Origin: Synergistaceae bacterium
GTDB taxonomy: Bacteria > Synergistota > Synergistia > Synergistales > Aminobacteriaceae
Length of the DNA stretch: 64,000 nucleotides
Direction: 5' to 3'
NCBI GenBank assembly: GCA_017439345.1
Contig: JAFSJJ010000021.1
Coordinates: 30,342-94,341 of the forward strand
Numbering within the stretch: position 1 is the stretch's first letter; every line of letters begins with the position of its first letter. A program made the translations under genes and the position numbers. Below the pieces are notes generated by a model. The model was given only the letters and a program-made list of their open reading frames with translations, had not been told where the DNA came from and did not search any database. Below are positions 1 through 12,019 of the stretch, one piece after another.

Positions 1-1541
1 TGCATATACTGACCGTAAACCCAGCCGTCTTTGCCGTTAGTCCTGATGTTGTACCATGTGCCGTTGAGATTTCCTGAGCGTCCAGTCCATGAGTCAAGAA
101 CTTCAACTCTTGCACCGCTGCTAAGTTTAGTTACACGAGCTGAATTCGTAGAGTGATCTGCTCTGACATTGACTCCGTTGCCCGTGATTACGCCCCTTGT
201 AGGATTCCTGTCAGGAGTGAAATTAGGCAGAATATTTTCAGCTACGACGACATCAACAGGTTCTACGATATTCATATCATTATTAACATCGCGTGCGGGA
301 GGTCTGGGCTCATTGTTATTATTAACGCGGACGACTTCAGGCTTTGCAATAGGGGGCAGCTCTCCTGGCGGCAGTTTGCGGAGTCCTAACAGGAAGTATA
401 AAGCTCCTCCTACAGCTCCGACTAAGAGCAATATGCTCAAGAATCTTCTGAACGGAGAACGTCTGCGTTTCTTGCCGCGCTTTGAAAATTTCGACCCTGC
501 GAACTCCTGATAACTTGATGCGGGATCGTCTGACATTGACATTGCAGGATTCTTTCTGACTCTCCTGCCCGGTGCCTGAGCGTGAAAAGCCTGCCTGCCT
601 CCTGACGACTGGTTCAATGATACTCTGTAATTCGGTACAGTCTGCGCAAAATCCATTTCATCACCATCATTCATATTTATGTTTATATTATTATTATTGC
701 CTCTTGTTGCTTGAAAATTAATTTCGTCCTGAGGAACGCTTATATTTTCGTGTCCTGTCTCTTGAGCCTGAGGCTGCGAAGGTCTGCCCAGAATTCCTGA
801 TACAGTATTATTATTATTATTCTGCGACTCTGCCATGACTTCAGGAGCTACATAAAGTTTTGTCCCGCACTGTGAACAGAATTTTGCATCACGAGCTACG
901 TTCATCCCGCATGTCGGACACGTCTTGCTAGGTCTTGTTCGTATCTTGACAGGTTCGCTGTTAATCACAGGAGAAGCGTTTATCATACCCGAGTCATTCT
1001 CTTCAAGGGTATCAAGATTAATATTTTGAGTCTGAGTCTGATTCTGAGTCTGAGTCGGCACAACCTGTTCTTCGTAATAGAAATCGCCCTGTTCAGAATT
1101 TAATCCCGATCGGGACGGGTACGGTCTGAAGCCTTCTGAATCTGAGTCAACGTCAGAGTCAGAGTCCGTGTCTAAGTCCTGAGCAGCCTCTAAATCATCA
1201 TAGTCATCGCCGTAAATATAATTATCTTTCTTCTTCAGGAAAAAGCAGAATAACGCAGCAAAGAAATATAATCCCGCATAGAGCCATGTATCACGGGCAG
1301 GCGCACATATTCCGGCAGCAGTGAACAGGAACAAAGCTCCCCATTTGCTTTGGTTGAAGGCTATTATCCCTCCGATTAACGCAAAGACCGCAGCAATTAT
1401 AGGCAGAGACGCAAGCAGTGTTGAAGGTATCCCGATTAAGGCTCCTCCTGTTATAGAGAGTGATCCGAACAGCATGAATACCCCGTGTATTATAGAAGTT
1501 ATTGAAGCTCCTAATGTTAAAGCTAAGATTATCCAGCTCAT
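1..1541 (-). CDS. Zinc-ribbon and bacterial SH3-domain membrane protein (3' end outside window)
   Basis: The minus-strand frame stays open from an ATG at 1541 to the window edge, so the C-terminus is missing. Translating it by hand gives about 513 residues. The N-terminus has several hydrophobic segments (first ~110 residues) starting MSWIILALTLGAS. An acidic, Asp/Ser- and Gln-rich linker follows. Next is a zinc ribbon of two CxxC pairs (CPTCGMN and CSQCGTK), then a low-complexity Asn-rich stretch. A basic patch (KRGKKRRRSPFRR) precedes a single membrane helix, and the end is a bacterial SH3 domain (GVNVRADHSTNSARV ... GTWYNIRTNGKDGWVYG). SH3 domains of this type usually bind cell-wall peptides, so an envelope-sensing or wall-anchoring role is inferred. 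A weak AGGAG-like site lies about 13 nt upstream. It is downstream of, and co-directional with, the tsaC cluster. Confidence 0.75.
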   Translation of the reverse strand, partial: MSWIILALTLGASITSIIHGVFMLFGSLSITGGALIGIPSTLLASLPIIAAVFALIGGIIAFNQSKWGALFLFTAAGICAPARDTWLYAGLYFFAALFCFFLKKKDNYIYGDDYDDLEAAQDLDTDSDSDVDSDSEGFRPYPSRSGLNSEQGDFYYEEQVVPTQTQNQTQTQNINLDTLEENDSGMINASPVINSEPVKIRTRPSKTCPTCGMNVARDAKFCSQCGTKLYVAPEVMAESQNNNNNTVSGILGRPSQPQAQETGHENISVPQDEINFQATRGNNNNININMNDGDEMDFAQTVPNYRVSLNQSSGGRQAFHAQAPGRRVRKNPAMSMSDDPASSYQEFAGSKFSKRGKKRRRSPFRRFLSILLLVGAVGGALYFLLGLRKLPPGELPPIAKPEVVRVNNNNEPRPPARDVNNDMNIVEPVDVVVAENILPNFTPDRNPTRGVITGNGVNVRADHSTNSARVTKLSSGARVEVLDSWTGRSGNLNGTWYNIRTNGKDGWVYGQYM

Positions 1542-1627
1542 TTTTTATTTACCGTGCTCCTTTTTATAATTTGCTTTTATGATTTGCTATATTTTGCCTA
1601 TTTATTATTACATAAATTTACTCGCTT

Positions 1628-3725
<2,098 letters not shown>

Positions 3726-4496
3726 TTACTCCCAGTGAAAGAAATTTTTTGCGTTAGTCTCAATCTGAGAAGCTAATTCGTCAAGTTTCATGTTTCGCAA
3801 CTCTGCTGCCTTATCGTAGACTTGCTTAATATATGCAGGTTCGTTGATTTTGCCCCTGAACGGAGTCGGACTCATGTAGGGCGAGTCTGTCTCAAGCAAA
3901 ATTCTATCAGCAGGGATTTCCTTAAATACCTCGCGCAATTTCTCTGAACCTTTGCCGTTCCATGTTAAGGCACCTCCGAAAGCTAACATGCTCTTGAAGT
4001 TCATGACCTCATCAAGATATTCAAGGCCTCCTGAGTAACAGTGAAATAATAAACTCAAGCCCTTATAATTCGATAATATCTCGAGTGCTTCACTCATTGC
4101 TTCACGAATATGCAAAATTACGGGCATGTTGACTCGTTCTGCAAAGTCAAGCTGTAAATCAAATAATTTTCTCTGAATATCTCTAGGCGAATTATCATAG
4201 TGATAATCAAGACCAATTTCACCGACCGCGACGACTCTATCATCGTGAACCAGTTTAGTGAACTCTTCGGGGATGCATTCATAACGCGAGCTTTCATGAG
4301 GGTGAATTCCTACCGAAGCATATAATCCGAACTGTGAGAAATCTTCAGCTAATGCAGCAGCCTCACAGCTGTCTTCATAATCACAGCCTACAAGAATCAT
4401 TTTCATGACTCCTGCTTCTCTTGCACGGGTTATGACTGATCTTGAGTCTTGTCTGAGCTCCGGTGAATTTATATGACAATGTGAATCTATAAGCAT
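3726..4496 (-). CDS. tatD: TatD-family metal-dependent hydrolase
   Basis: A 256-aa TIM-barrel hydrolase of the TatD family, members of which are 3'-5' exonucleases or general deoxyribonucleases. The metal ligands are visible: IDSHCHI at the N-terminus (HxH), GEIGLDYH (Glu), VILHIREA and LFHCYSGG (two His), and LLETDSPY (Asp). Its ATG shares one base with the ribF stop (TAATG), so the two are probably translationally coupled. The physiological substrate in this organism is not shown by the sequence. Confidence 0.9.
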   Translation of the reverse strand: MLIDSHCHINSPELRQDSRSVITRAREAGVMKMILVGCDYEDSCEAAALAEDFSQFGLYASVGIHPHESSRYECIPEEFTKLVHDDRVVAVGEIGLDYHYDNSPRDIQRKLFDLQLDFAERVNMPVILHIREAMSEALEILSNYKGLSLLFHCYSGGLEYLDEVMNFKSMLAFGGALTWNGKGSEKLREVFKEIPADRILLETDSPYMSPTPFRGKINEPAYIKQVYDKAAELRNMKLDELASQIETNAKNFFHWE

Positions 4497-5479
4497 TAAT
4501 TAATATCTTCTCCATGTGTAATATTTATTATTTCCGGCAAAAAGTTTTTCTGTGAATAATAAACTTCTTTAGCGCGTTTAAAGAATTCCTGCGAGTCAAT
4601 ATCTGCCTCCCTGTAAATTTTCATGCAAGTATTTATGTCCTGCTCTATCTGATTAATCAGCGAGTCTTTGTTGTCGAATGTCTTAATATCTCTTATCCTG
4701 TCAAGAAAGAATAAGAGCATGTTCTCTCCGTAAATATTATTATTGCTGTCAAAATCTAGTATGTGAACCTCTGCCCGAGTCTCGTTCACGTCCCTGAATG
4801 TCGGATTATTGCCAATTGACAACGCCCCGCAGTGCCATTGATTATTAACAAGTACTGCTGTCGAATAAACACCATAAGGCGGAATGATTTTATTATTAAC
4901 GAGATTTAAATTTGCTGTAGGTAAATTCATTTTGCTGCCCCTGTGAGAACCGTGAATAATATTGCTCATGATAAAAAAGTTATAGCCCAGAATTTCACGC
5001 ACTCCCCTAACGTCTCCTGAGAAAATTTTCTGTCTTGCGTTAGAACTCGAATATATGCCTTTATCGAGTAAATTTGCAATGTGAATATTTTCTTCACTCA
5101 CTCCGGAAGACTCTGCGAGTAATTTTAGAGACTCTGCACTGCCCCTGCGATCAAGTCCAAAGTGAAAATCACTTCCCATGACTAAGCCTGTAATATTGAA
5201 TCGTGAATGAATCAGAGTCCAGAATCTTTCAGGCTGCAAATTTCTTAACTCGTCATTAAAGCGCAGTATAAACATGTTCGGGATATTTAATACACGTCTT
5301 ATGAATTCGCGTTCACTAAGGGTAAATAAATAATGATTAAGCCTCTTCATGAACTCCCCCGGATGAGGCCAGAACGATAACACAGCCCAGTTATTAGAGT
5401 CAGAGTTTGCCCGGCAGATGTCGAGCAGCTTTTCATGTCCCCTGTGAAAACCGTCAAATGCTCCGATAGTTATCAACAT
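4496..5479 (-). CDS. ribF: Bifunctional riboflavin kinase / FAD synthetase
   Basis: Converts riboflavin to FMN and then FAD. The N-terminal FAD-synthetase half has the nucleotidyltransferase GAFDGFHRGH motif, and MGSDFHFGLDRRG follows near residue 100. The C-terminal riboflavin kinase half has GSHRGSKMNLPTANL near residue 180 and the NPTFRD segment. Length 327 aa is slightly above usual because of a C-terminal tail. The start overlaps the end of truB by 7 bp. The order truB-ribF following rbfA is common in bacteria. Confidence 0.95.
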   Translation of the reverse strand: MLITIGAFDGFHRGHEKLLDICRANSDSNNWAVLSFWPHPGEFMKRLNHYLFTLSEREFIRRVLNIPNMFILRFNDELRNLQPERFWTLIHSRFNITGLVMGSDFHFGLDRRGSAESLKLLAESSGVSEENIHIANLLDKGIYSSSNARQKIFSGDVRGVREILGYNFFIMSNIIHGSHRGSKMNLPTANLNLVNNKIIPPYGVYSTAVLVNNQWHCGALSIGNNPTFRDVNETRAEVHILDFDSNNNIYGENMLLFFLDRIRDIKTFDNKDSLINQIEQDINTCMKIYREADIDSQEFFKRAKEVYYSQKNFLPEIINITHGEDIN

Positions 5480-6360
5480 TTTTTCACTATAGCAAGAGGC
5501 CTGATGTATTCATAGCCTGCATATGTCCCAAAGCCTAAGAACTCATCACCCTCGACGCAGATAATATTGTTAATGACGCTGACTCCCCGTGAGACGTTCA
5601 AAGCGTTGCGCAGTAAAATACTCATGCCGTTAATGAAGCTCTTAGAGTCTTTATCTGATATATAAATTCTCGTAAAATTCTTTGCAAGTTCGCTTAGATT
5701 CACAAATTTATATTCTGAGTCAAGATCATTTGCGTTATTGACTTCAAAATTTCCAATTGAGACTCTTTCAAGAGATTTGATATATGCCCCGAAGCCTGTA
5801 ATCTTCCCTAAGTCTCTGGCCAAGCTCCGGATATAAGTCCCTTTGCCGCAGTGAATCTCGAGCTCAAGAGTCCCTGTTAAGCTATCATAAGGCGAAATAA
5901 CTTTTATCTCCCTGAAATATACAGGACGCGCTTTTATCTCTAATTCCTGCCCCGAACGCGCTAACTTGTATGCAGGCTTACCGTTTATCTTTACCGCAGA
6001 GACAGGAGGAGGACTCTGAAGCCTCAAGCCTGAAAACGAGTATAACGAGTCAAGTAAATTATTCACGTCGAGTTCAGCGAAATCTTTATTAACACGCGAA
6101 ATAATTTCACCTGAATAATCACATGTATCAGTCTCGGCACCGAACTGAATCACGGCTCTATAGACTTTGGGCAGCAGCATAACATAATCACTCAGGCGCG
6201 TTGCATCTCCTGTAACGAGAATTAAGAGTCCTGAAGCAGTAGAATCAAGAGTCCCGCAGTGTCCGACTTTGAGTCCGTCAAGTTGTTTCTTGGCTCTGGC
6301 AACACATGCAGTACTCCTGACATCAACAGGCTTATTAATCAAGATTAAGGCGTTATTCAT
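5473..6360 (-). CDS. truB: tRNA pseudouridine-55 synthase
   Basis: Isomerises U55 in the T-loop of tRNAs. The N-terminus has LINKPVDVRST and the catalytic block KVGHCGTLDSTASGLL with the nucleophilic Asp. Further family marks are FGAETDTCDYSG and a GTYIRSLARDLG segment near residue 175. At 295 aa the size is normal, and the C-terminal region resembles a small PUA-like domain. The ATG lies inside the last codons of nrnA (overlap 8 bp). Confidence 0.95.
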   Translation of the reverse strand: MNNALILINKPVDVRSTACVARAKKQLDGLKVGHCGTLDSTASGLLILVTGDATRLSDYVMLLPKVYRAVIQFGAETDTCDYSGEIISRVNKDFAELDVNNLLDSLYSFSGLRLQSPPPVSAVKINGKPAYKLARSGQELEIKARPVYFREIKVISPYDSLTGTLELEIHCGKGTYIRSLARDLGKITGFGAYIKSLERVSIGNFEVNNANDLDSEYKFVNLSELAKNFTRIYISDKDSKSFINGMSILLRNALNVSRGVSVINNIICVEGDEFLGFGTYAGYEYIRPLAIVKKC

Positions 6361-7372
6361 GACTCAATAAATATGACTCGATTCTTGCTGCAACGTCTTC
6401 AATATCTGCATCGGCCACTCTTGCACCTGCTGCCCTCTGATGGCCTCCTCCGCCGATAAAGTGAGCTATATCACATGCATTAACGGGGCTTAACTCTCTT
6501 GACCTGAAGCTGATAAATATTTCGTGATTATTAACAGGATTTTCTGTTACAGTAGCAATTAATCTAACTCCCCTGAGGGTCATTAACATGTTAGGAAGTC
6601 CGGCAGTAGCATTAATATTAGAACCTGTTTGAGCGAAATCATCAGAGTAAACTTTTACCATCGCAAAAATATTATCAGTCCCGAAAACTTTCAATCTTGC
6701 TAAGACACGAGACCACAGCTGCATAATTTCCGGAGTCTTGTTCTGGTAAATCAAATCTGAAATCCTAGACGAGTCTACCCCAAACTCGATTAACTGAGCT
6801 GCTATTCTGTGAGTCAATGCCCTAGTATTCGAGAACGTGAAGCCCCCTGTATCAGTGAATATCCCGGTGTAAAGGCACTCTGCAATTTGTTGAGTGATTT
6901 CCCATTGACCGGCCTTGAGTATCCTGAATAATAATTCTGCTGTCGATGATGATAAAGAATCAACGCAATTAAATTTTGCAAATAAAGTATTATCCGCATG
7001 ATGATCGATATTTAACGCGTTAATATTTTTATTCACGTCAAAGCCTGAAACAGTACGCAATTCATTTGAGCAGTCAAGAAATATATAAAGCTCGTTATTA
7101 TCATCAAAGCTGAACTCTTCGCAGTAAGAATATTTCTCACAGTGAGGCAAAAAATTATACGTCTCCGGTAATTCTGAGTCAGCACCGAGCCATTTAATTT
7201 TTTTATTTGCGTTAAGTCCTGCGGTGATTAGAGCCGATACAGAACCTAGCGCATCGCCGTCCGCCTTCCTGTGTGAAAATATAGTCCATGAGTCATGAGC
7301 CTTGAGAATATCTGACGCTTTGATTAAGTCATTCTCGTTAAAGCAGTTCGCTGTCGTCGTCATTATTATCAT
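6353..7372 (-). CDS. nrnA: DHH/DHHA1 phosphoesterase (NrnA-type nanoRNase / pAp phosphatase)
   Basis: Member of the DHH family that degrades short oligoribonucleotides or pAp. DHH motifs are present: FSHRKADGDALGS, IFLDCS, and the name-giving IDHHADNTLF. The C-terminal DHHA1 motif GGGGHQRAAG is near the end. I chose the ATG at 7372 because GGGAG sits five bases upstream; the ORF could open upstream at 7417, but that start has no such site. The gene begins inside the 3' end of rbfA, as in many bacteria where this gene sits between rbfA and truB. Confidence 0.88.
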   Translation of the reverse strand: MIIMTTTANCFNENDLIKASDILKAHDSWTIFSHRKADGDALGSVSALITAGLNANKKIKWLGADSELPETYNFLPHCEKYSYCEEFSFDDNNELYIFLDCSNELRTVSGFDVNKNINALNIDHHADNTLFAKFNCVDSLSSSTAELLFRILKAGQWEITQQIAECLYTGIFTDTGGFTFSNTRALTHRIAAQLIEFGVDSSRISDLIYQNKTPEIMQLWSRVLARLKVFGTDNIFAMVKVYSDDFAQTGSNINATAGLPNMLMTLRGVRLIATVTENPVNNHEIFISFRSRELSPVNACDIAHFIGGGGHQRAAGARVADADIEDVAARIESYLLSHE

Positions 7373-7757
7373 CACTGCTCCCGTCATAGAAACCTGAAAA
7401 TTTAGCTTCGTGGTCAATCAAGCCGAGTCTATCAAGAATGCTGTCGATCTTAGCTCCGTATTCGCTGCTTGAGTCTATAGCAAATTCGAGTTCAGGGACT
7501 CTGCGTAACTTAATGCTCTGGCCTAAGAGTCCTCGTACTGCGCCTTTGATCTCGTTCAAGTCTTTAAGAATTCCCGGACACTTTCGAGCCTCTAACGCCG
7601 TGAAATATACTCTTGCTTTCTCTAAATCTTTGCTGCAGTCGACTTCAGTTATTATTATGCTCTTGACGCTGGCTTTCTTGATTCTGGTCTCGAAGATTAA
7701 GGCAAGTTCGCGCTGTAACTGCTTGTTGATTCTTGCCATTCGTAAATTAGCACTCAT
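7338..7757 (-). CDS. rbfA: 30S ribosome-binding factor A
   Basis: Assembly factor that binds immature 30S subunits near helix 1 of 16S rRNA. The 139-aa sequence shows the family features: RINKQLQRELALIFETRIK at the N-terminus, the central DLEKARVYFTAL strand-turn-strand, and RVPELEFAIDSSSEYGAKID. An acidic tail rich in Asp ends the protein (SSDDNNDDDSELL) and overlaps nrnA. It lies two bases past the infB stop codon. Confidence 0.93.
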   Translation of the reverse strand: MSANLRMARINKQLQRELALIFETRIKKASVKSIIITEVDCSKDLEKARVYFTALEARKCPGILKDLNEIKGAVRGLLGQSIKLRRVPELEFAIDSSSEYGAKIDSILDRLGLIDHEAKFSGFYDGSSDDNNDDDSELL

Positions 7758-7759
7758 GT

Positions 7760-9733
7760 TTATAAAGATCTCTTTTCCTCGATGACTTCATAGACTTCGA
7801 GAATGTCGCCCTCGTTGAAATCCTGATAGCCGTCTAACGAAATTCCGCAGTCCATACCGGCTTTGAGTTCTTTAGCCTCGTCCTTCTCGTGTTTGAGTGA
7901 AGCTATTTTGCCGCTCCAAGCTACTATGCTTTCATGAATTACGCGGACCCTTGCAGTTCTCCTGACAACGCCTTTGGTAACATGACAGCCTGCTATTTTG
8001 CCTACTTTTGGAATCTTGAATATCTGCCTGATCTCTACTTCACCGAGAGTCTCTTCACGCAATACGGGTTTTAATAGACCTTCCATAGCTGCCTTTACGT
8101 CATCGATTACGTCATAAATAACGTTATAAGTTCGAATCTCTACGCCGTTCAAATCTGCGACTCGTTTAGCGTTGTTATCTGGTCTGACGTTGAAGCCTAC
8201 GATTACAGCCCCTGCCGCCGAAGCTAACATAACATCACTTTCTGCAATGCGTCCGACTCCTTTATGAACTATCGAGACTCCGACTTCATTAGTAGCTAAT
8301 TTCTCTAACACTGCGCTTAATGCCTCGAGTGAGCCTTGAACATCGCACTTGACGACTAAATTTAAGTGAGGTAATTGACCTTCCTGAAGATTGCTGTATA
8401 AGTCTTCGAGTGATGCCTTCTTGATTTCTCCTGATGACTCTCGTTCAGTTAATTTTGCCTGATTGATAGCGTCTCTTGCCTCACGTTCGCTCTTGACGAC
8501 TCTGAAAGATTCGCCGGGATTGGGGACTCCGTCAAGTCCTAATATCTCAACCGGAGTGCTTGGCCCTGCTTTCTTGAGAGGCTTCCCTGCCCAGTCGAAC
8601 AGTGCGCGGGTCTTTCCCCATGTAGAATTAAATAACACTATGTCGCCTGCCTTGAGAGTCCCGTCTTTCACTATAACAGTAGCTACAGGTCCTTTGCCTT
8701 TGTCCAGTCTTGCCTCGATGACGACACCTTCAGGGCTTGCTTCGGGATTGGCCTTTAACTCCTGCATTTCGGCTTCAAGTAAAACGCGTTCGAGTAAATC
8801 ACTGACTCCGATTCCCTGCTTTGCTGAGATTTCCACTGCTCCGACATCACCGCCCCAGCCTTCTGTGTAAATGCCGAGTTCAGATAACTGCTGACGGACT
8901 CTATCTGGTTTAGCTCCCTGCTTGTCGATTTTATTTATTGCGATTACTAACGGGACTCCTGCTGACTTGATATGATCTATTGCTTCACGGGTCTGAGGCA
9001 TGACTCCATCATCTGCGCCTATAACGAGAATTACTATATCAGTAACGTTTGCGCCTCTTGCTCTCATTGCAGTAAATGCTTCGTGTCCCGGCGTATCAAG
9101 AAAGACTATCGGTTTGTTATCCTGCATGACGACATATGCGCCTATGTGCTGGGTTATTCCTCCTGCCTCGTGGACTGCTATGCTCGAATGCCTTATATTA
9201 TCAAGTAAAGTAGTCTTGCCGTGATCTACATGTCCCATGACTGTAATAATCGGAGGACGTTCAACGAGCTTGACTGGTTTAGCATTATTAACGGGCTCCG
9301 GCTTCTTTTCTGTAACTTGAGTAACTGGTTCAGGGGGCTTTACTGGTTCAGGTGATTTATTATTAACTTGCTGTGAGGGCTTGCTTTCAGACTTGAAATT
9401 TGACTGCTTAGATTTTCCGGGGCGTTCCTGTCTGAATTCCCGTTCCTCGCGTTCCTGCTTTGAGTGTGAATATGAGTCGGGCTTTTCTCTTTCCTGTCTT
9501 GCGAACTTCTCAGGCCGTGATTTAGCTCCTTCTGGTTTATGCTGCTTCTTTTCCTGAGATGCGCTTTCGTTTGCCTCGTTGAGAATATTCTCTACAATTT
9601 GGGCTGTCTCCTCATCTATCGAGCTTGAATGCGATTTTACGGGTATGTCAAGCTGCTGCAGGACGGCTATTAATTCTTTATTGCTCTTGTTTAATTTCTT
9701 GGCCAGGTCATAAATCCTTATTTTATTATTCAA
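7760..9733 (-). CDS. infB: Translation initiation factor IF-2
   Basis: GTPase that brings initiator tRNA to the 30S P site. About 657 aa. Parts in order: N-terminal IF2_N helix ([19 protein letters not shown]), a charged Lys/Glu/Pro linker, then the G domain with [17 protein letters not shown] and NKID, followed by domains II-IV. The reading frame is open upstream to an ATG at 9751, but a GGGAGT Shine-Dalgarno lies seven bases before a TTG at 9733. This gives the standard N-terminus [10 protein letters not shown], so I chose TTG. It follows the ylxR-ylxQ fusion gene. Confidence 0.95.
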   Translation of the reverse strand: MNNKIRIYDLAKKLNKSNKELIAVLQQLDIPVKSHSSSIDEETAQIVENILNEANESASQEKKQHKPEGAKSRPEKFARQEREKPDSYSHSKQEREEREFRQERPGKSKQSNFKSESKPSQQVNNKSPEPVKPPEPVTQVTEKKPEPVNNAKPVKLVERPPIITVMGHVDHGKTTLLDNIRHSSIAVHEAGGITQHIGAYVVMQDNKPIVFLDTPGHEAFTAMRARGANVTDIVILVIGADDGVMPQTREAIDHIKSAGVPLVIAINKIDKQGAKPDRVRQQLSELGIYTEGWGGDVGAVEISAKQGIGVSDLLERVLLEAEMQELKANPEASPEGVVIEARLDKGKGPVATVIVKDGTLKAGDIVLFNSTWGKTRALFDWAGKPLKKAGPSTPVEILGLDGVPNPGESFRVVKSEREARDAINQAKLTERESSGEIKKASLEDLYSNLQEGQLPHLNLVVKCDVQGSLEALSAVLEKLATNEVGVSIVHKGVGRIAESDVMLASAAGAVIVGFNVRPDNNAKRVADLNGVEIRTYNVIYDVIDDVKAAMEGLLKPVLREETLGEVEIRQIFKIPKVGKIAGCHVTKGVVRRTARVRVIHESIVAWSGKIASLKHEKDEAKELKAGMDCGISLDGYQDFNEGDILEVYEVIEEKRSL

Positions 9734-10343
9734 ACGCGTTACTCCCTTCAAAATTTTTGCTGCTTAGCTGTTGAGTGAGATTTAATATTTTCTTTGCGAA
9801 ACCAGAACTCAAAGGCAGTGCAATAATCTGGACTCCCCTTGAGCCTGCTGCTTCTGATAGTTCCTGAATGCTTATTGAGGGCGTAAGAGTCTTATAATTC
9901 CCTGCAAAATTCCGCACACCCTCTGAGCAGTCGTTTGCGATAATCACCAAAACTTTATGAGTGAAATTCTTAATATTATCAACGCCGATTAATAATGCCC
10001 CTGCCTTGCGCGACAAGCCTATAACAGCACGGAGTCTTTTATCAGCGAGATTTGTATCATCAAAACTTTTTGCGTAATTTTCAAGCTCTAGCCAGAACTC
10101 AGAGTCAGAGTCAATATTCCTGAGTCCTAAAGCATGTGCCAGCCCTCCGGACTTCTTTGCGAGCTCTATGCATTCTGAATCAGGACATATATAAACTCCC
10201 CTGCCCGGTAATTTCCCGGAAATATCTATAACGGGCTTATTATCAGGACTCTTGACTATTCGGATTAAATTATATTTGCTGCCCCTGACTCTGCATATCG
10301 CGCAAATTCTCAAGGGTATATGCTTATTGCTGCTTTTCGCCAT
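9726..10343 (-). CDS. YlxR-YlxQ fusion (DUF448 + L7Ae-like RNA-binding protein)
   Basis: Two proteins that are usually separate neighbours between nusA and infB are joined here in one 205-aa frame. Residues about 10-70 are YlxR-like (RICAICRVRG, then GRGVYICPDSECIELAKKSG). Residues about 105-200 are an L7Ae/YlxQ fold (RAVIGLSRKAGALLIGVDNI, then VLVIIANDCSEGV). The ATG at 10343 is preceded by GAGAA and overlaps the end of nusA by about 20 bp. The upstream in-frame ATG at 10412 would add residues that do not look like YlxR. The role in ribosome assembly or RNase P interaction is family knowledge, not seen here. Confidence 0.85.
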   Translation of the reverse strand: MAKSSNKHIPLRICAICRVRGSKYNLIRIVKSPDNKPVIDISGKLPGRGVYICPDSECIELAKKSGGLAHALGLRNIDSDSEFWLELENYAKSFDDTNLADKRLRAVIGLSRKAGALLIGVDNIKNFTHKVLVIIANDCSEGVRNFAGNYKTLTPSISIQELSEAAGSRGVQIIALPLSSGFAKKILNLTQQLSSKNFEGSNAFE

Positions 10344-11442
10344 CGTTAGTGTTCTCGTCATTGAAAACGTCATGGAAAATGTCTTTAAGAGTCGGCATTC
10401 TGTCCGGTTCAAGAGTCTTAATATCGATCTTCCAGCCTGTTAATTTAGCAGCGAGTCTGACGTTCTGCCCCTGTTTGCCTATTGCTAGCGAGAGCTGATC
10501 TTGATACACGTAAACTATTGCTGCCTTCTCGGAGTCAAGAGCGGGTTCAACCTTTGCAATCTGAGCAGGAGACAAAGCCCCCCTGATATAAACTAAAGGG
10601 TCTTCACTGTAGACAACGACATCAATTTTTTCGCCTCTAAGAGCATTACTCACAGCTTTAATTCTTGCGCCCTGACTGCCTATACATGCTCCGACGGGGT
10701 CAACGTTAGGGTCAAGGGTTACGAGTGATACTTTAGCGCGGCTGCCTCCGTCTCTGACTATATTTTTTATGTCTATTATTCCCTGCTGGATTTCAGGAAT
10801 TTCGAGTTCCATTAAACGCCTCAATAATCCCGGATGAGTTCTCGAAAGCGTGATTTTAGGGCCTCTTGCCTGCTTCTTAACGTCAAGAATATAAAATTTC
10901 ATAGAGTTCCCGTGTATATAGCGTTCACCGGGAATTTTTTCTTTTCGGGGAAGTACTGCTTCTGTCTTGTCGTTAATGTGAACTATAGTATTATCATCTT
11001 CTGTCTTGAATATAACACCGGTTACCATGTCCCCTACTTTGTCTGCGAACTCACTGTAAGCAACGTTGCGTTCTTCGTCCCTGAGTCTCTGGGCAATAAC
11101 CTGCCGTGCTGTCTGAGCTGCTATTCTGCCAAAGTCAATTGGATTGCGTTCAATATGGATGACTCCTCCGATTTCAGCATTTATATCATATCTCAATGCA
11201 TCACGAAGAGTTATTTCTGTGTCAGGATCTTGAACTTTCTCGACAACTTTGCGGTTTTCATTAACGATAATATCGCCCGTTGAAGTATCTATTTTGATCT
11301 CGATGTCCTGATTGCCCGTCTGAAATTTCTTGTATGCCGATAACAATGCAGCTTCGAGAGTCGAAATTATAACGTTGACATCAAGCCCCCTGACTTCTGA
11401 TAAATCATAAAGAGCTTCTATGAAATTACGGCCGAGACGCAT
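10324..11442 (-). CDS. nusA: Transcription termination/antitermination factor NusA
   Basis: Binds RNA polymerase and nascent RNA to modulate pausing, termination and antitermination. The 372-aa protein has the N-terminal polymerase-binding domain (to ~130), an S1 domain (GDMVTGVIFKTEDDNTIVH), then two KH domains: PGLLRRLMELEIPEIQQG with DPVGACIGSQGARIKAVSNALRGEKIDVV, and AIGKQGQNVRLAAKLTGWKIDI. It ends shortly after KH2 and lacks the acidic repeats of the E. coli protein, as in Firmicutes. The start abuts the rimP stop. Confidence 0.96.
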   Translation of the reverse strand: MRLGRNFIEALYDLSEVRGLDVNVIISTLEAALLSAYKKFQTGNQDIEIKIDTSTGDIIVNENRKVVEKVQDPDTEITLRDALRYDINAEIGGVIHIERNPIDFGRIAAQTARQVIAQRLRDEERNVAYSEFADKVGDMVTGVIFKTEDDNTIVHINDKTEAVLPRKEKIPGERYIHGNSMKFYILDVKKQARGPKITLSRTHPGLLRRLMELEIPEIQQGIIDIKNIVRDGGSRAKVSLVTLDPNVDPVGACIGSQGARIKAVSNALRGEKIDVVVYSEDPLVYIRGALSPAQIAKVEPALDSEKAAIVYVYQDQLSLAIGKQGQNVRLAAKLTGWKIDIKTLEPDRMPTLKDIFHDVFNDENTNDGEKQQ

Positions 11443-11987
11443 TATTGCTTCTTCCTCCTGTGTTTCTTGTTATTATTTTTATTATTATTTGCTTCGTCAT
11501 TATTATTAAATCTAAAAACTAGATTGCCTCCTTTGATTATCTCAAACGGAATTATTATTTTATTTTCACCGTCAACGAGCATGGTTAAATTATTCTCGTC
11601 AGCTGATAATATTATTCCTGTGAAAGTTTTGCGTCCTTCGAGTAAATTATTGAGTCTTACGCGCGCTTCTTTGTCCTGGAATCTTTCATAATCAGCAGGC
11701 TTATATAACGGTCTCTCTATACCGGGCGAACTGACTTCGAGATAATAGCGTCCCTTGTCAAGAATGCTCAGGCGTGAGGAGTTCTCATCAAGAAATTTGT
11801 TCAATTGTCCTGATACAAGCTCGCAGTCTCCGGCGTTGATGCCTCCAAGCGTGTCTATTAAGACCTGAAGCCTTACCCTTCCGAAGTCCGTCTTTATTCC
11901 GGCGTGAACACATTCATAGCCCAAGCCCGTTACGATTAATTCTATTTCGTGCAAAAATTTTTCTGTTAATAAATTTAATTCGCTCAT
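11442..11987 (-). CDS. rimP: Ribosome maturation factor RimP
   Basis: Needed for maturation of the 30S subunit. Family features in the 181 aa: an N-terminal alpha/beta domain (HEIELIVTGLGYECVHAGI), LQVLIDTLGGINAGDCELVSGQLNKFLD, and the YYLEVSSPGIERPLYKPADYERF signature. An SH3-like C-terminal domain and a Lys/Asn-rich tail follow. It is the first gene of the long minus-strand translation cluster. A GAGAG site precedes the ATG, and a promoter plus terminator hairpin lie in its leader. Confidence 0.94.
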   Translation of the reverse strand: MSELNLLTEKFLHEIELIVTGLGYECVHAGIKTDFGRVRLQVLIDTLGGINAGDCELVSGQLNKFLDENSSRLSILDKGRYYLEVSSPGIERPLYKPADYERFQDKEARVRLNNLLEGRKTFTGIILSADENNLTMLVDGENKIIIPFEIIKGGNLVFRFNNNDEANNNKNNNKKHRRKKQ

Positions 11988-12019
11988 AATTAATATTTCT
12001 CTCTCATAATCATAATAAA

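Noticed and set aside
153..1569. Plus-strand ORFs inside 1-1541
   Set aside because: They are shadows of the minus-strand SH3/zinc-ribbon gene, which shows clear domains in its own frame; the plus-strand translations have none.
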